A stretch of 64,000 bases of DNA, from assembly GCA_020403425.1 (NCBI GenBank), contig JADBXR010000009.1, forward strand, positions 184,970 to 248,969, given 5' to 3'. The first letter of the stretch is position 1. Every line of letters starts with the position of its first letter. Of this stretch, positions 15,635-23,805 are shown in pieces. Below the pieces are notes generated by a model. That model saw nothing but the letters and a program-made list of their open reading frames with translations, was not told the origin of the DNA and searched no databases. A program made the translations under genes and the position numbers. The stretch is from Chitinophagaceae bacterium. Lineage in GTDB: Bacteria; Bacteroidota; Bacteroidia; Chitinophagales; Chitinophagaceae.

Positions 15635-16093
15635 TCATTCTGTACAGCCTTGTTTTCTCCGTGTATCGATCAGGTACTGTATTTTCCAGGAACCGTTCTG
15701 CCGAACCAGTTGGAAAGAGTTCACACCGCAGTGACTGAATTTTCCGTTAAAATAAAAGAGATAAGGTGTCCAGGCAATAGCGAGCGCCCCATCTACTTTC
15801 ACCACCTCAAAAGAGATCCTTTCATCGGCCGCCATTTTAGGCATAGAACCCACCACTGTAGCGAAATCGGCCGGTCTCTCATTCCGGATCACCGCCTCCC
15901 CTTCCTTGTTGCGGGCAATGGTCTGCATGATGGCACTGTCGGCAAAACAAGACATGACCGCTTTACCATCCGCATTCCGCATGGCACTGAAGAGGTTCCC
16001 GATCGTGACCTTTACAGAGTCTTCCGCTGACTGGGCATGACCTATCTGAACGCTGATCGCAAACAGGAAAACAAGTAACAGTAACTTATGCAT
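15635..16093 (-). CDS. Secreted NTF2-like (SnoaL-type) protein
   Basis: A 152-residue protein with a signal peptide (MHKLLLLVFLFAISVQIGHAQ). The mature part has the alpha+beta pattern of the nuclear transport factor 2 family: VKVTIGNLFSAMRNADGKAVMSCFADSAIMQ at the start, then strands ending in FQLVRQNGSWKIQYLIDTRR. Such domains are small binding or enzymatic cones, and no catalytic residue can be assigned. Its stop (TCA on the plus strand, 15635-15637) directly abuts the TGA of the convergent membrane protein gene. Confidence 0.8.
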   Translation of the reverse strand: MHKLLLLVFLFAISVQIGHAQSAEDSVKVTIGNLFSAMRNADGKAVMSCFADSAIMQTIARNKEGEAVIRNERPADFATVVGSMPKMAADERISFEVVKVDGALAIAWTPYLFYFNGKFSHCGVNSFQLVRQNGSWKIQYLIDTRRKQGCTE

Positions 16094-16238
16094 AAACGGA
16101 TTTTTCTTAAAAATAAGGCGATTTCAGGAACCGGTTATTTATTTTGTATGGATGGGCTACTGCAGCTGATAAGCCTGCAGTGGAGAACAGAATATCCCTA
16201 AATTGTAGCTGAATTGGTCAGTATCGTCAACACAGCAT

Positions 16239-17423
16239 ATGTCCCTGTCAGCAATCATCTTCTGGTTATCCGCAGCAATCCTCTGCTATGGTTTTTTCGG
16301 GTATGGCCTGGTGTTATGGTTCTGGTCCGTATGCAAAGAACTACTCGGTTACAACAAACACATGACCGATACCTCCTATGAGCCCTCCGTGACCCTGATA
16401 GTACCCTGTTATAATGAAGCGGACATACTGGAGCAGAAGATCAGCAACTGCCGGTCATTGTGTTATCCCAAAGAAAAACTGCAACTGATCTTCATCACCG
16501 ATGGATCTACGGACCAAACAGCAGACCTGCTGAAAAAGCATCCTGATATACAATGCCTGCATGAACCAACGCGTAAAGGAAAGACCGCCGCAGAGAACCG
16601 TTCGATCGCTTTCGTACAAACACCGGTGGTGATCTTTTCCGATGCGAATGCCATGCTCAATCCCGACGCCATCCGCAACCTGGTGAAACATTTCGCCAAC
16701 CCAAAGACCGGCTGTGTTGCCGGAGAGAAAAGGGTATCCGTACAACGGATCGATACAGCAGGCGCTGTTGGGGAAAACCTGTACTGGCGATACGAATCGA
16801 TCCTGAAACGACTGGATGCCGACTGCAACAGCGCAGTAGGTGCTGCTGGCGAACTGATGGCCCTCCGTACCTCCCTGTATCAACCACTTCCGGAAGATAC
16901 CCTGCTGGATGATTTTATGCAGTCGATGCTGATCGCGTCAACAGGTTATCGTATTGCCTATGAACCCGACGCCTATGCAACAGAAACCGCTTCCGCCAAT
17001 GTAGCGGAAGAATTGAAAAGAAAGATCCGTATTGCCACCGGCAGCTGGCAGGCACTGTTCCGGCTAGGCAAATGGCTCAGTATCCGTAAAACACCTCTGC
17101 TCTGTTTTCAGTACTTTTCACACAGGGTGTTACGCTGGGCCATCATCCCTTTTCTGCTGATCCTGCTTTTCCTGCTGAACCTGGTATTGGCCATATCTGG
17201 CGATGCCCTTTACCGTGTCTTCATGACCCTGCAATTGTTTTTTTATGCAACCGCCCTCCTGGGGTATCTGTTTCGGAATACAAGAATCCGGTATAACCTG
17301 GTCTTTCTACCTTATTATTTCTGTGTCATGCACTATGCCTTGCTGGCGGGGCTGTACCGGTACCTGTACCACAAACCACAAAACGGAGTTTGGGAAAAAG
17401 CAAAACGGAGTACCGCTTATTAG
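16239..17423 (+). CDS. Membrane glycosyltransferase family 2
   Basis: A 394-residue processive-type GT2. It has one N-terminal membrane helix (residues 5-27), then a GT-A domain with VTLIVPCYNEADILEQKI, FITDGSTDQTADLL, VIFSDANAM (metal-binding), GAAGELMALR and TLLDDFMQSM. Three or four C-terminal helices follow (about 280-380). The layout resembles cellulose- or hyaluronan-synthase-like enzymes that make or extend surface polysaccharide from nucleotide sugars; the exact glycan is unknown. It stands alone, with a terminator overlapping its stop codon. Confidence 0.87.
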   Translation: MSLSAIIFWLSAAILCYGFFGYGLVLWFWSVCKELLGYNKHMTDTSYEPSVTLIVPCYNEADILEQKISNCRSLCYPKEKLQLIFITDGSTDQTADLLKKHPDIQCLHEPTRKGKTAAENRSIAFVQTPVVIFSDANAMLNPDAIRNLVKHFANPKTGCVAGEKRVSVQRIDTAGAVGENLYWRYESILKRLDADCNSAVGAAGELMALRTSLYQPLPEDTLLDDFMQSMLIASTGYRIAYEPDAYATETASANVAEELKRKIRIATGSWQALFRLGKWLSIRKTPLLCFQYFSHRVLRWAIIPFLLILLFLLNLVLAISGDALYRVFMTLQLFFYATALLGYLFRNTRIRYNLVFLPYYFCVMHYALLAGLYRYLYHKPQNGVWEKAKRSTAY

Positions 17424-17437
17424 CAGCACTCCGTTTT
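17402..17437. terminator. Bidirectional terminator between GT2 and arginine decarboxylase
   Basis: AAAACGGAGT (17402-17411) and ACTCCGTTTT (17428-17437) form a perfect 10-bp stem. The GT2 stop codon (17421-17423) lies in the loop. The hairpin sits between two convergent genes and probably serves both. Confidence 0.65.
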
Positions 17438-17457
17438 AGGATCGTTACAGGACAGCC

Positions 17458-18888
17458 TTATCGCAGGTATCCCAATATTTTCAGCATGCTTTGTGCGGAT
17501 TGCTCCTTCGCATACACCCAATCGATCAGTTTACCATTCTTGTCATATTCCACGATCACGTGTTTGGGTGAAGGGATCAGGCAGTGTTTGATTCCGCCAT
17601 ACCCACTGATCTGGTCCTGATAAGCGCCGGTATGGAAAAAGCCAACATACAATGGCTCCTTGTTTTCAGCGGCATCTTTGGGATCCGACGAAGATATTTT
17701 CGGCAGGAACACTTCGTTGATATGCTCCTCTGAATCGTAGTAATCATGACTATCGCAGGTAATGCCACCCAATACCACCCGATGGTATTCATTGTTCCAT
17801 TTGTTTACCGGTAGCATCAGGAACTTTTCACCGATGCCCCAGGTATCGGGTAAAGTGGTGATAAACGAAGAATCGATCATGTACCAGCACTCACGGTCAT
17901 TCTGGATCTTCTGACCAATCACGCTGTAGATATGCGCCATGCTCTCCCCTACGGTGAAACTGCCGAATTCGGTATAGATATTCGGCATCGGAACTTTGGC
18001 CTTCTTACAGGCTTTTTTGATATTGCTCACGATCTCGTTGATCATGAACTGGTAGTCATACTCAAAGCCCAGTGAATGTTTGATGGGAAAACCGCCGCCG
18101 ATATTGATCGAATCCAGTTCGGGGCAGATCTTCTTCAGCTGGCAGTACAGGTTGATGATCTTGTTCAGTTCTGACCAGTAATAGATATCATCCTTGATAC
18201 CCTTGTTCAGGAAAATATGCAGCATCTTCAGCTGGAACTTATCTTCATAACCCTCTATCTCATCCACATAAAATTCCAGGATATCTTTTGCACGGATACC
18301 CAGGCGTGACGTATAGAAAGGGAAATTGGGTTCCTCTTCTGCGGCCACACGGATACCCAAACGGAAAGGCTCTTTGACGCTTCTTTTATAAGCCTGCAGC
18401 TCTTCCTTATTATCCAGGATCGGCACCACGTTCTTAAAACCAGAATTGATCAGTTTGGCGATACGTGACGTATAGTTCTTCTGCTTGTAGCCGTTGCAGA
18501 TGATATAAGTCTCTTTGTTGATCTTCCTGCGCTGGTACAAACGATTGATGATCTCGATATCGTACGCGTAAGAGGTCTCCAGGTGAATATTGTGCTTCAG
18601 CGCCTCTTCTACAATGAAAGAGAAATGGGAACTTTTGGTACAATAGCAGTAAAAATACTCCCCTTCGTACTTGTGCTTTTTGAAAGCCGCATCAAACATC
18701 TTCTTGGCCTTGTTGATCTGCATGCCGATCTTAGGTAGATAGGTCAGCTTCATCGGTGTTCCGTACTTGTCGATCAGGGCTTTCAGATCCAGTCCATTGA
18801 ATTCGAGATAACCATCATCATTCTGGTCAAACCCTTCTTGCGGAAAATGGAAAGTCTGGTTAACCAGCGAAGTATAGGTGTTGTTCAT
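17458..18888 (-). CDS. Arginine decarboxylase (PLP-dependent, fold type III)
   Basis: A 476-residue enzyme of the alanine-racemase-fold decarboxylase group, matching the form annotated as arginine decarboxylase in Bacteroidota. EYFYCYCTKSSHFSFIVEEAL carries the PLP-lysine region, LDSINIGGGFPIKHS the phosphate-binding glycine loop, and CDSHDYYDSEEHINEVFLP the C-terminal active-site segment with its Cys-Asp pair. It would convert arginine to agmatine and CO2, feeding AguA and AguB encoded at 2675-4629. The gene is monocistronic. It is much shorter than E. coli SpeA (658 residues), and a decarboxylase for a related substrate cannot be excluded. Confidence 0.85.
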   Translation of the reverse strand: MNNTYTSLVNQTFHFPQEGFDQNDDGYLEFNGLDLKALIDKYGTPMKLTYLPKIGMQINKAKKMFDAAFKKHKYEGEYFYCYCTKSSHFSFIVEEALKHNIHLETSYAYDIEIINRLYQRRKINKETYIICNGYKQKNYTSRIAKLINSGFKNVVPILDNKEELQAYKRSVKEPFRLGIRVAAEEEPNFPFYTSRLGIRAKDILEFYVDEIEGYEDKFQLKMLHIFLNKGIKDDIYYWSELNKIINLYCQLKKICPELDSINIGGGFPIKHSLGFEYDYQFMINEIVSNIKKACKKAKVPMPNIYTEFGSFTVGESMAHIYSVIGQKIQNDRECWYMIDSSFITTLPDTWGIGEKFLMLPVNKWNNEYHRVVLGGITCDSHDYYDSEEHINEVFLPKISSSDPKDAAENKEPLYVGFFHTGAYQDQISGYGGIKHCLIPSPKHVIVEYDKNGKLIDWVYAKEQSAQSMLKILGYLR

Positions 18889-18933
18889 TTAGGGGTTAGC
18901 TATTATACGGTGAACAGAAGACATTACTATGTA

Positions 18934-18941
18934 CAAAAATA
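18934..18941 (-). promoter_or_regulatory. Putative -7 box of arginine decarboxylase
   Basis: Minus strand TATTTTTG fits TAnnTTTG, 45 bases before the ATG at 18888. It also lies just after the terminator of the upstream rplT transcript. No -33 match was seen. Confidence 0.35.
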
Positions 18942-18962
18942 ACAGTTTGTTCAGTTCTACAC

Positions 18963-18995
18963 ATAAAAAAAACCGGGGCGTTCAACACCCCGGTT
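18963..18995 (-). terminator. Terminator of the thrS-infC-rpmI-rplT cluster
   Basis: AACCGGGG (18971-18978) and CCCCGGTT (18988-18995) form a perfect 8-bp GC-rich stem. On the minus strand it is followed by a run of T (complement of 18965-18970), 20 bases after the rplT stop. Confidence 0.88.
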
Positions 18996-19015
18996 CGATC
19001 TATTTTCAGGCGACC

Positions 19016-19360
19016 TTATTTCACAGAATCTACCAGTGCTTTGAAGCTGGCTGGCTCGTTCATGGCCAGGTCGGCCAGTACTTTACGGTTCAGGTCGATA
19101 CCCTTTGTGCTCAGCTTGTTGATGAACTGGCTGTAGGTCAAACCCTCGGCACGTACCGCAGCGTTGATACGTGCGATCCACAGCTGGCGATATTCGCGCT
19201 TTTTCAGCTTGCGGCCTACATAACTGTAGGTCATACCTTTTTCAACGATATTCTTGGCTACGGTATATACATTTTTACGTTTACCGTAGAAACCCTTTGC
19301 TTGCTTCAGGATTCTTTTTCTCCTGGCTCTTGATGCTACTGCATTTTTTGAACGTGGCAT
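19016..19360 (-). CDS. rplT: 50S ribosomal protein L20
   Basis: A 114-residue basic protein with the full L20 pattern: [30 protein letters not shown] at the start, then [26 protein letters not shown] and the C-terminal [11 protein letters not shown]. It binds 23S rRNA and is needed for early large-subunit assembly. It is the last gene of the cluster, 78 bases after rpmI, and is followed by a strong terminator. In other bacteria L20 represses rpmI-rplT translation by binding its mRNA; whether that occurs here is not shown. Confidence 0.98.
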   Translation of the reverse strand: MPRSKNAVASRARRKRILKQAKGFYGKRKNVYTVAKNIVEKGMTYSYVGRKLKKREYRQLWIARINAAVRAEGLTYSQFINKLSTKGIDLNRKVLADLAMNEPASFKALVDSVK

Positions 19361-19438
19361 ACTATAATTTTTTGGAACCGGCTGTCAGTAACAGACTGGT
19401 TGATTTTTAAATGGGTGGATGACTCTCTGATCGCTGGA

Positions 19439-19639
19439 TTAACCTTTTAAACGCAACAGACGCAGCACGAAGTCCTTATTGGTAGAACCTACCAGGCCTT
19501 TCTGGCGCATAGCCCTTTTACGTTTTTTAGATTTTTTGGTCAGGATGTGACGTTTGAAAGCTTTCTGGAAAGTGATCTCTCCGGTTCCAGTCACCTTGAA
19601 GCGCTTCTTGGCGCTTGAGTTGGTTTTTACCTTTGGCAT
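19439..19639 (-). CDS. rpmI: 50S ribosomal protein L35
   Basis: A 66-residue highly basic protein with [38 protein letters not shown] and a C-terminal RLLRLKG, all typical of L35. It lies between infC and rplT in the conserved order. A likely internal promoter (19725-19755) and a long hairpin (19791-19850) separate it from infC, so rpmI-rplT may be transcribed partly on their own. Confidence 0.97.
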   Translation of the reverse strand: MPKVKTNSSAKKRFKVTGTGEITFQKAFKRHILTKKSKKRKRAMRQKGLVGSTNKDFVLRLLRLKG

Positions 19640-19724
19640 AGAAAAATAATCTATAAAAGATTACACCCTGCTGGCGCTCCTGCACAGGCAGGAAACTTGT
19701 TGGGCCATACGGGAAAATGGGCTG

Positions 19725-19755
19725 CAAAAGTAAGAAGAGATCGCTATATTTCAAG
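19725..19755 (-). promoter_or_regulatory. Internal promoter upstream of rpmI-rplT
   Basis: Minus strand CTTG (19755-19752), 19 bases, then TACTTTTG (19732-19725). The -7 box is a full TAnnTTTG match and the -33 element is one base off TTTG. The transcript would start near 19718, about 80 bases before the rpmI ATG. Confidence 0.55.
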
Positions 19756-19790
19756 CAGAGAAGGGAGAAAATTCGGAATTCCTGATTATG

Positions 19791-19850
19791 AATTAATAAT
19801 TAGTAGTTTTATATATTATAAAATATATTACTAACTACTAATTATTAATT
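19791..19850 (-). terminator. 60-base AT-rich perfect hairpin between infC and rpmI
   Basis: AATTAATAATTAGTAGTT (19791-19808) and AACTACTAATTATTAATT (19833-19850) are an exact 18-bp inverted repeat. A second stem, ATATATT (19811-19817) with AATATAT (19822-19828), lies within the loop, so almost the whole 60 bases can fold. It begins 10 bases after the infC stop on the minus strand. It may attenuate read-through from infC or stabilise the mRNA end. Confidence 0.55.
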
Positions 19851-19859
19851 ACTTATCCG

Positions 19860-20444
19860 CTACACAGCGGCTTTTTTCTTACTACCTGTCTTGGGTGTGA
19901 AGATGGCGAACATACGCTTACCTTCCAGTTTGGGCATACTTTCCAGTACGCCGGATTCTGCCAGGCGTTCTGCAAATTTCAGCAGTAACAGCTGTCCGCG
20001 ATCCTGGAACATGATGGCACGTCCTTTGAACTGAACATAGGCTTTCACCTTATTACCGTCTTTCAGGAATTTTTCTGCGTGTTTGGCTTTGAAATCGAAA
20101 TCGTGATCATCGGTTCCCGGTGTGAAACGGATCTCTTTCACCTCACTCTGCTTGGAATTGGCCTTCATTTCCTTTTCCTTCTTCTTCTTCTCGTAGAGGA
20201 ACTTTTTATAATCGATCACTTTACAAACAGGGGGATCGGCGGTTGGAGAGATCTCTACCAGGTCCAGCTCCTGCTCCTGCGCGATCTTCAGCGCTTCCAT
20301 CGTGGAATATACGCCAACGGTCACATTATCGCCTACCAGTCGAACCTGTGGTACCCGTATTCTTTCGTTGATACGATGTTCAGGCTCGGGTTGCCTGTTA
20401 AACCTGGGATTGAATCTTCCGCCCCCTCTTGGTGGTAATGCCAT
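19860..20444 (-). CDS. infC: Translation initiation factor IF-3
   Basis: A 194-residue protein. The N-terminal domain is seen in HRINERIRVPQVRLVGDN and SPTADPPVCKVIDYKKFLYE, joined by a lysine-rich helix to the C-terminal domain with KEIRFTPGTDDHDFDFKAKHAEKFL and VQFKGRAIMF. IF-3 binds the 30S subunit, prevents premature 50S joining and checks the start codon. There is a Pro/Arg/Gly-rich N-terminal extension of about 20 residues (MALPPRGGGRFNPRF) and a short basic tail. The ATG at 20444 lies 53 bases after thrS; the AUU start known from E. coli infC is not seen. Confidence 0.97.
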   Translation of the reverse strand: MALPPRGGGRFNPRFNRQPEPEHRINERIRVPQVRLVGDNVTVGVYSTMEALKIAQEQELDLVEISPTADPPVCKVIDYKKFLYEKKKKEKEMKANSKQSEVKEIRFTPGTDDHDFDFKAKHAEKFLKDGNKVKAYVQFKGRAIMFQDRGQLLLLKFAERLAESGVLESMPKLEGKRMFAIFTPKTGSKKKAAV

Positions 20445-20497
20445 TAAAACTTGTTTAGTGAATAATTGATTTGTTGTTAAAGATATGTCATTGGCTT

Positions 20498-22435
20498 TTA
20501 TTCGCCTGATTTACGATGTTCTATTTCATCGGAGATCATGTCAATGAAAGCGTCAATATCCTGGCTGCCCATATCGCCCTTACCCTGGCGGCGTACAGAC
20601 AGTTTGTTCTCGTTCATCTCCTTCTCTCCCACTACCAGCATATAAGGTACCCGCAGCAGCTCCGTATCGCGGATCTTTTTCCCGATCTTCTCCTGCCTGT
20701 CATCGATCTCCACCCTTACGCCTGCTTTTTTCAGTTTTTTCTGCACCAACTGCGCATAATCCATGAACTTATCGCTGATCGGCAGCACTTTCACCTGCAA
20801 CGGCGCCAGCCATACCGGGAATTTACCGGCATAGTGCTCCAGCAGGAATCCGATGAAACGCTCATGGGTACCCAATGGTGCACGGTGAATGATCAGGGGA
20901 ACCTCAGGAGCATTATCCTTATTGGTATAGGAAAGGTTGAACCGGCGGCCCTGTGCAAAATCCACCTGGTTGGTGGCCAGTGTGAACTCGCGGCCGATGG
21001 CACTCCAGATCTGTACGTCGATCTTTGGTCCGTAGAAAGCGCCTTCATCCTGCACTTCCACGAACGGGGTACCACTTTCGATCAGCACCTGGCGAACCAT
21101 CTGTTCGGTCTCTAACCAGAGTTCGGGTTCATTGATGTATTTCTGTCCCAGTTTGGAGGGTTCGTGCAAACTCAACCGCATCACATATTTATCAATACCG
21201 AAGATCTCAAAATACTTGAGGTACATATCGTTCACCGCCTTGAACTCCTGGGCAAACTGTTCCTTGGTACAATAGATATGGGCGTCGTTCATGTGCAGAC
21301 AACGTACGCGCATCAGTCCGAACAGCTCTCCGCTCTGCTCATAACGGTAACAGGTACCGTATTCGGCCAAACGGTACGGAAGATCCTTATAGCTCTTCTG
21401 CTCGGCATCGAATATCTTATGGTGGTGCGGACAGTTCATCGCCTTCAGGTAGTATTTGTTCCCGTCCAGTTCCATGGGTGGGAACATACTGTCCTGGTAA
21501 TAAGGCAGGTGTCCACTCGTAATGTATAGATTCTCTTTGGCAATATGCGGCGTGACCACACGTTTGTAACCGGCTTCCTCTTCGGTTTCCTTGGCAAGCT
21601 TTTCCAGTTCTTCAATGATGATGCTACCGTTCGGCATCCAGAGCACCAGGCCAGGGCCGATGTCCTCATCCATGGTAAAGATGCTGAGTTCCTTGCCCAG
21701 TTTGCGGTGATCGCGCTTCTTGGCTTCCTCCATCATCACGATATATTCGTCCAGTTCTTTCTGATTGGGGAAGGTAACGCCGTACACGCGTGTCAGCATC
21801 TTGTTCTTCTCATCTCCCTTCCAGTAAGCACCGGATACGTTGGTGAGTTTGATGGCTTTGATCAGGCCGGTCTCGGGAATATGCGGTCCCCGGCAAAGGT
21901 CTGTGAAGGATCCCTGTGTATAGAATGTGATCTCTCCGTCATTCAGGTTCTGCAAGAGGTCCAGTTTGTATTCATCGCCTTTTTCTGCAAAATAGGCCAC
22001 GGCCTCAGCCTTCGGTATTTCCTTACGGATATAACGGTTACCCTGTTTAGCCAACTCGTTCATTTTCTTTTCCAGCGCCATCAGGTCGTCTTCCGTCATC
22101 TTACGGTCGCCCAGGTCCATATCGTAATAAAAACCTTTGTCCAAAGCAGGTCCCACCCAAAACTTCACACCGGGATACAGGCTTTCCACAGCTTCTGCCA
22201 TCAGGTGGGCAGAAGAATGCCAGAAAGTATTCTGTCCTTCCGGGTCGTTCCAGGTAAGTAATTTCAGTGAAGCATCGCCGGTAATGGGTCTTGTAGCATC
22301 CCATACCTGACCATTCACACTTGCGGCCAACACCTTCTTGGCAAGGCCTTCGCTGATGGACTTAGCGATATCCAATGCAGTAACACCACTTTCATATTGT
22401 CTTACTGCGCCATCCGGGAAACTGATACTAATCAT
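20498..22435 (-). CDS. thrS: Threonine-tRNA ligase
   Basis: A class II aminoacyl-tRNA synthetase of 645 residues from the ATG at 22435; a TTG 15 bases earlier is in frame but less likely. Domains in order: TGS (about 1-60), the editing/SAD region with FWHSSAHLMAEAVE and the CRGPHIPETG motif, then the catalytic core with AMNCPHHHKIF (zinc Cys/His), RLAEYGTCYRYEQSGELFGLMRVR, and the C-terminal anticodon-binding domain starting near APLQVKVLPISDK. It charges tRNA-Thr and edits mis-charged serine. It heads the thrS-infC-rpmI-rplT cluster. No T-box-like leader was seen. Confidence 0.98.
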   Translation of the reverse strand: MISISFPDGAVRQYESGVTALDIAKSISEGLAKKVLAASVNGQVWDATRPITGDASLKLLTWNDPEGQNTFWHSSAHLMAEAVESLYPGVKFWVGPALDKGFYYDMDLGDRKMTEDDLMALEKKMNELAKQGNRYIRKEIPKAEAVAYFAEKGDEYKLDLLQNLNDGEITFYTQGSFTDLCRGPHIPETGLIKAIKLTNVSGAYWKGDEKNKMLTRVYGVTFPNQKELDEYIVMMEEAKKRDHRKLGKELSIFTMDEDIGPGLVLWMPNGSIIIEELEKLAKETEEEAGYKRVVTPHIAKENLYITSGHLPYYQDSMFPPMELDGNKYYLKAMNCPHHHKIFDAEQKSYKDLPYRLAEYGTCYRYEQSGELFGLMRVRCLHMNDAHIYCTKEQFAQEFKAVNDMYLKYFEIFGIDKYVMRLSLHEPSKLGQKYINEPELWLETEQMVRQVLIESGTPFVEVQDEGAFYGPKIDVQIWSAIGREFTLATNQVDFAQGRRFNLSYTNKDNAPEVPLIIHRAPLGTHERFIGFLLEHYAGKFPVWLAPLQVKVLPISDKFMDYAQLVQKKLKKAGVRVEIDDRQEKIGKKIRDTELLRVPYMLVVGEKEMNENKLSVRRQGKGDMGSQDIDAFIDMISDEIEHRKSGE

Positions 22436-22467
22436 GTTCTTGTAAATCAACCTCTTTTTTAGAACTG

Positions 22468-22475
22468 CAAAAGTA
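22468..22475 (-). promoter_or_regulatory. Putative -7 box of thrS
   Basis: Minus strand TACTTTTG fits TAnnTTTG, 32 bases before the thrS ATG. A TTTG lies 16 bases further upstream (22495-22492), closer than the usual 19-21. Confidence 0.45.
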
Positions 22476-22578
22476 AAGAATAAACGGTACCCAAAACGTG
22501 CTTCTGACAGGTTTTGGCCCGAAAAACCTTAACGCTTCTTTAGTAAGGCTTACTATATTGCACGCGTAGATTTGCCCT

Positions 22579-23793
22579 ATGAGATTGAATTTGACCCTTT
22601 TCTTTCTTTTACTGATCAGTTTTTCATCCAATGCCCAGCAGTTAACGGGTATCTGGCGGGGGTATTTCAGCTCATCGACCGGCCTGTACCGGGAGGGATA
22701 TAAGGAAGAGACCTATAAATATGAGATCCAGCTGGATCAACAGGCCAATAACAGTGTCAAAGGGGTGACCTATTCCTACAAAAGCACCGTTTTTTATGGC
22801 AAAGCGGAACTGAACGGGATCTATACCCCTACTTCCAAAAGCCTGATCATAAAAGAGATCAAACTGGTGGACCTCAAGATCGGGGACAAAAGTGAGCCCT
22901 GCCTGATGACCTGTTACCTGGATTACACCAAGATCGGTAAACTGGAAGTACTGGAAGGCACGTTCATTTCCACCAATGTAAAGGACAAAGGCGATTGCGG
23001 CAGCGGGAAAGTGTACCTGGAAAGAGTGCCTACCTCTGATTTCAAAAAGGAAGATTTTCTGCTGAAAACAAAACCGGAAAAGAGCACCCAGACCTTATCG
23101 AAACTGACCGATAAAAAATCGACCACTCCTCCCAATACGGCAAAAACGACCGTTACGGGCAAACAGGGTCCTGTCGCAAAAAACAATACAACTGCCAAGG
23201 TTCCACAACCTAAAACACCGCCTGTTCCGGCACCCGTTCAGAAACCGCTTGTCAAAACACCTGTGCCGATCACTAAAAAAACAGCGCCCCAGAACAGCAG
23301 TCCTGCCAAACCAGGTCCAGCTACCTCTGCTAAGCCGACCGACCGGGTACCTGAGCAACTGGTGAAATCAAAACCTGCAGAAGCGGTTCCCACGCCCAGA
23401 CAGGAAGAACAGGAACGCAAAGCACCCATTCCACGTGTTTTGATAGAAAGGGAGAACAGACTTGTCAGAACCATTAGCACATCCGAAGAAAATATCCAGA
23501 TCAATATCTTCGACAACGGCACCATCGACAATGATACCATTTCATTGTATCACAATAATGCATTAGTGATCAGCAATGCAAAACTGGATATCAGGCCCCT
23601 TACGCTGAAGATCAAGTGCAGCAAGACCGATAACCGCCATGAGCTGGTGATGGTTGCCGAGAACCTGGGCGAGATCCCGCCCAATTCTGCCATGATGGTG
23701 ATCACGGCAGGCAAAGAACGTTACGAAGTATTCCTGGCTTCCGATGAACAGCGCAATGCCAAAGTGGTCATCAACTATGTTCCCAAAGAATAA
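22579..23793 (+). CDS. Secreted two-domain protein of unknown function
   Basis: A 404-residue protein with a signal peptide (MRLNLTLFFLLLISFSSNAQ). Residues about 20-155 form a beta-rich domain (GIWRGYFSS, KYEIQLDQQANNSVKGVTYSY, EVLEGTFIS). Residues about 165-285 are a low-complexity linker rich in Pro, Lys, Thr and Ala. Residues about 290-404 form a second beta-rich domain with IQINIFDNGTIDNDTISLYHNN and LVMVAENLGEIPPNSA, a pattern I recall recurring in Chitinophagaceae hypothetical proteins. No enzyme motif was seen. The long linker suggests an envelope-spanning or binding role. It converges on the TonB-dependent receptor gene, 12 bases away. Confidence 0.75.
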   Translation: MRLNLTLFFLLLISFSSNAQQLTGIWRGYFSSSTGLYREGYKEETYKYEIQLDQQANNSVKGVTYSYKSTVFYGKAELNGIYTPTSKSLIIKEIKLVDLKIGDKSEPCLMTCYLDYTKIGKLEVLEGTFISTNVKDKGDCGSGKVYLERVPTSDFKKEDFLLKTKPEKSTQTLSKLTDKKSTTPPNTAKTTVTGKQGPVAKNNTTAKVPQPKTPPVPAPVQKPLVKTPVPITKKTAPQNSSPAKPGPATSAKPTDRVPEQLVKSKPAEAVPTPRQEEQERKAPIPRVLIERENRLVRTISTSEENIQINIFDNGTIDNDTISLYHNNALVISNAKLDIRPLTLKIKCSKTDNRHELVMVAENLGEIPPNSAMMVITAGKERYEVFLASDEQRNAKVVINYVPKE

Positions 23794-23805
23794 GCGATCA
23801 CTTTT

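Noticed and set aside
22436..22578. T-box riboswitch upstream of thrS
   Set aside because: Only about 30 bases separate the likely -7 box from the start codon, too short for a T-box, and no T-box motif was seen.
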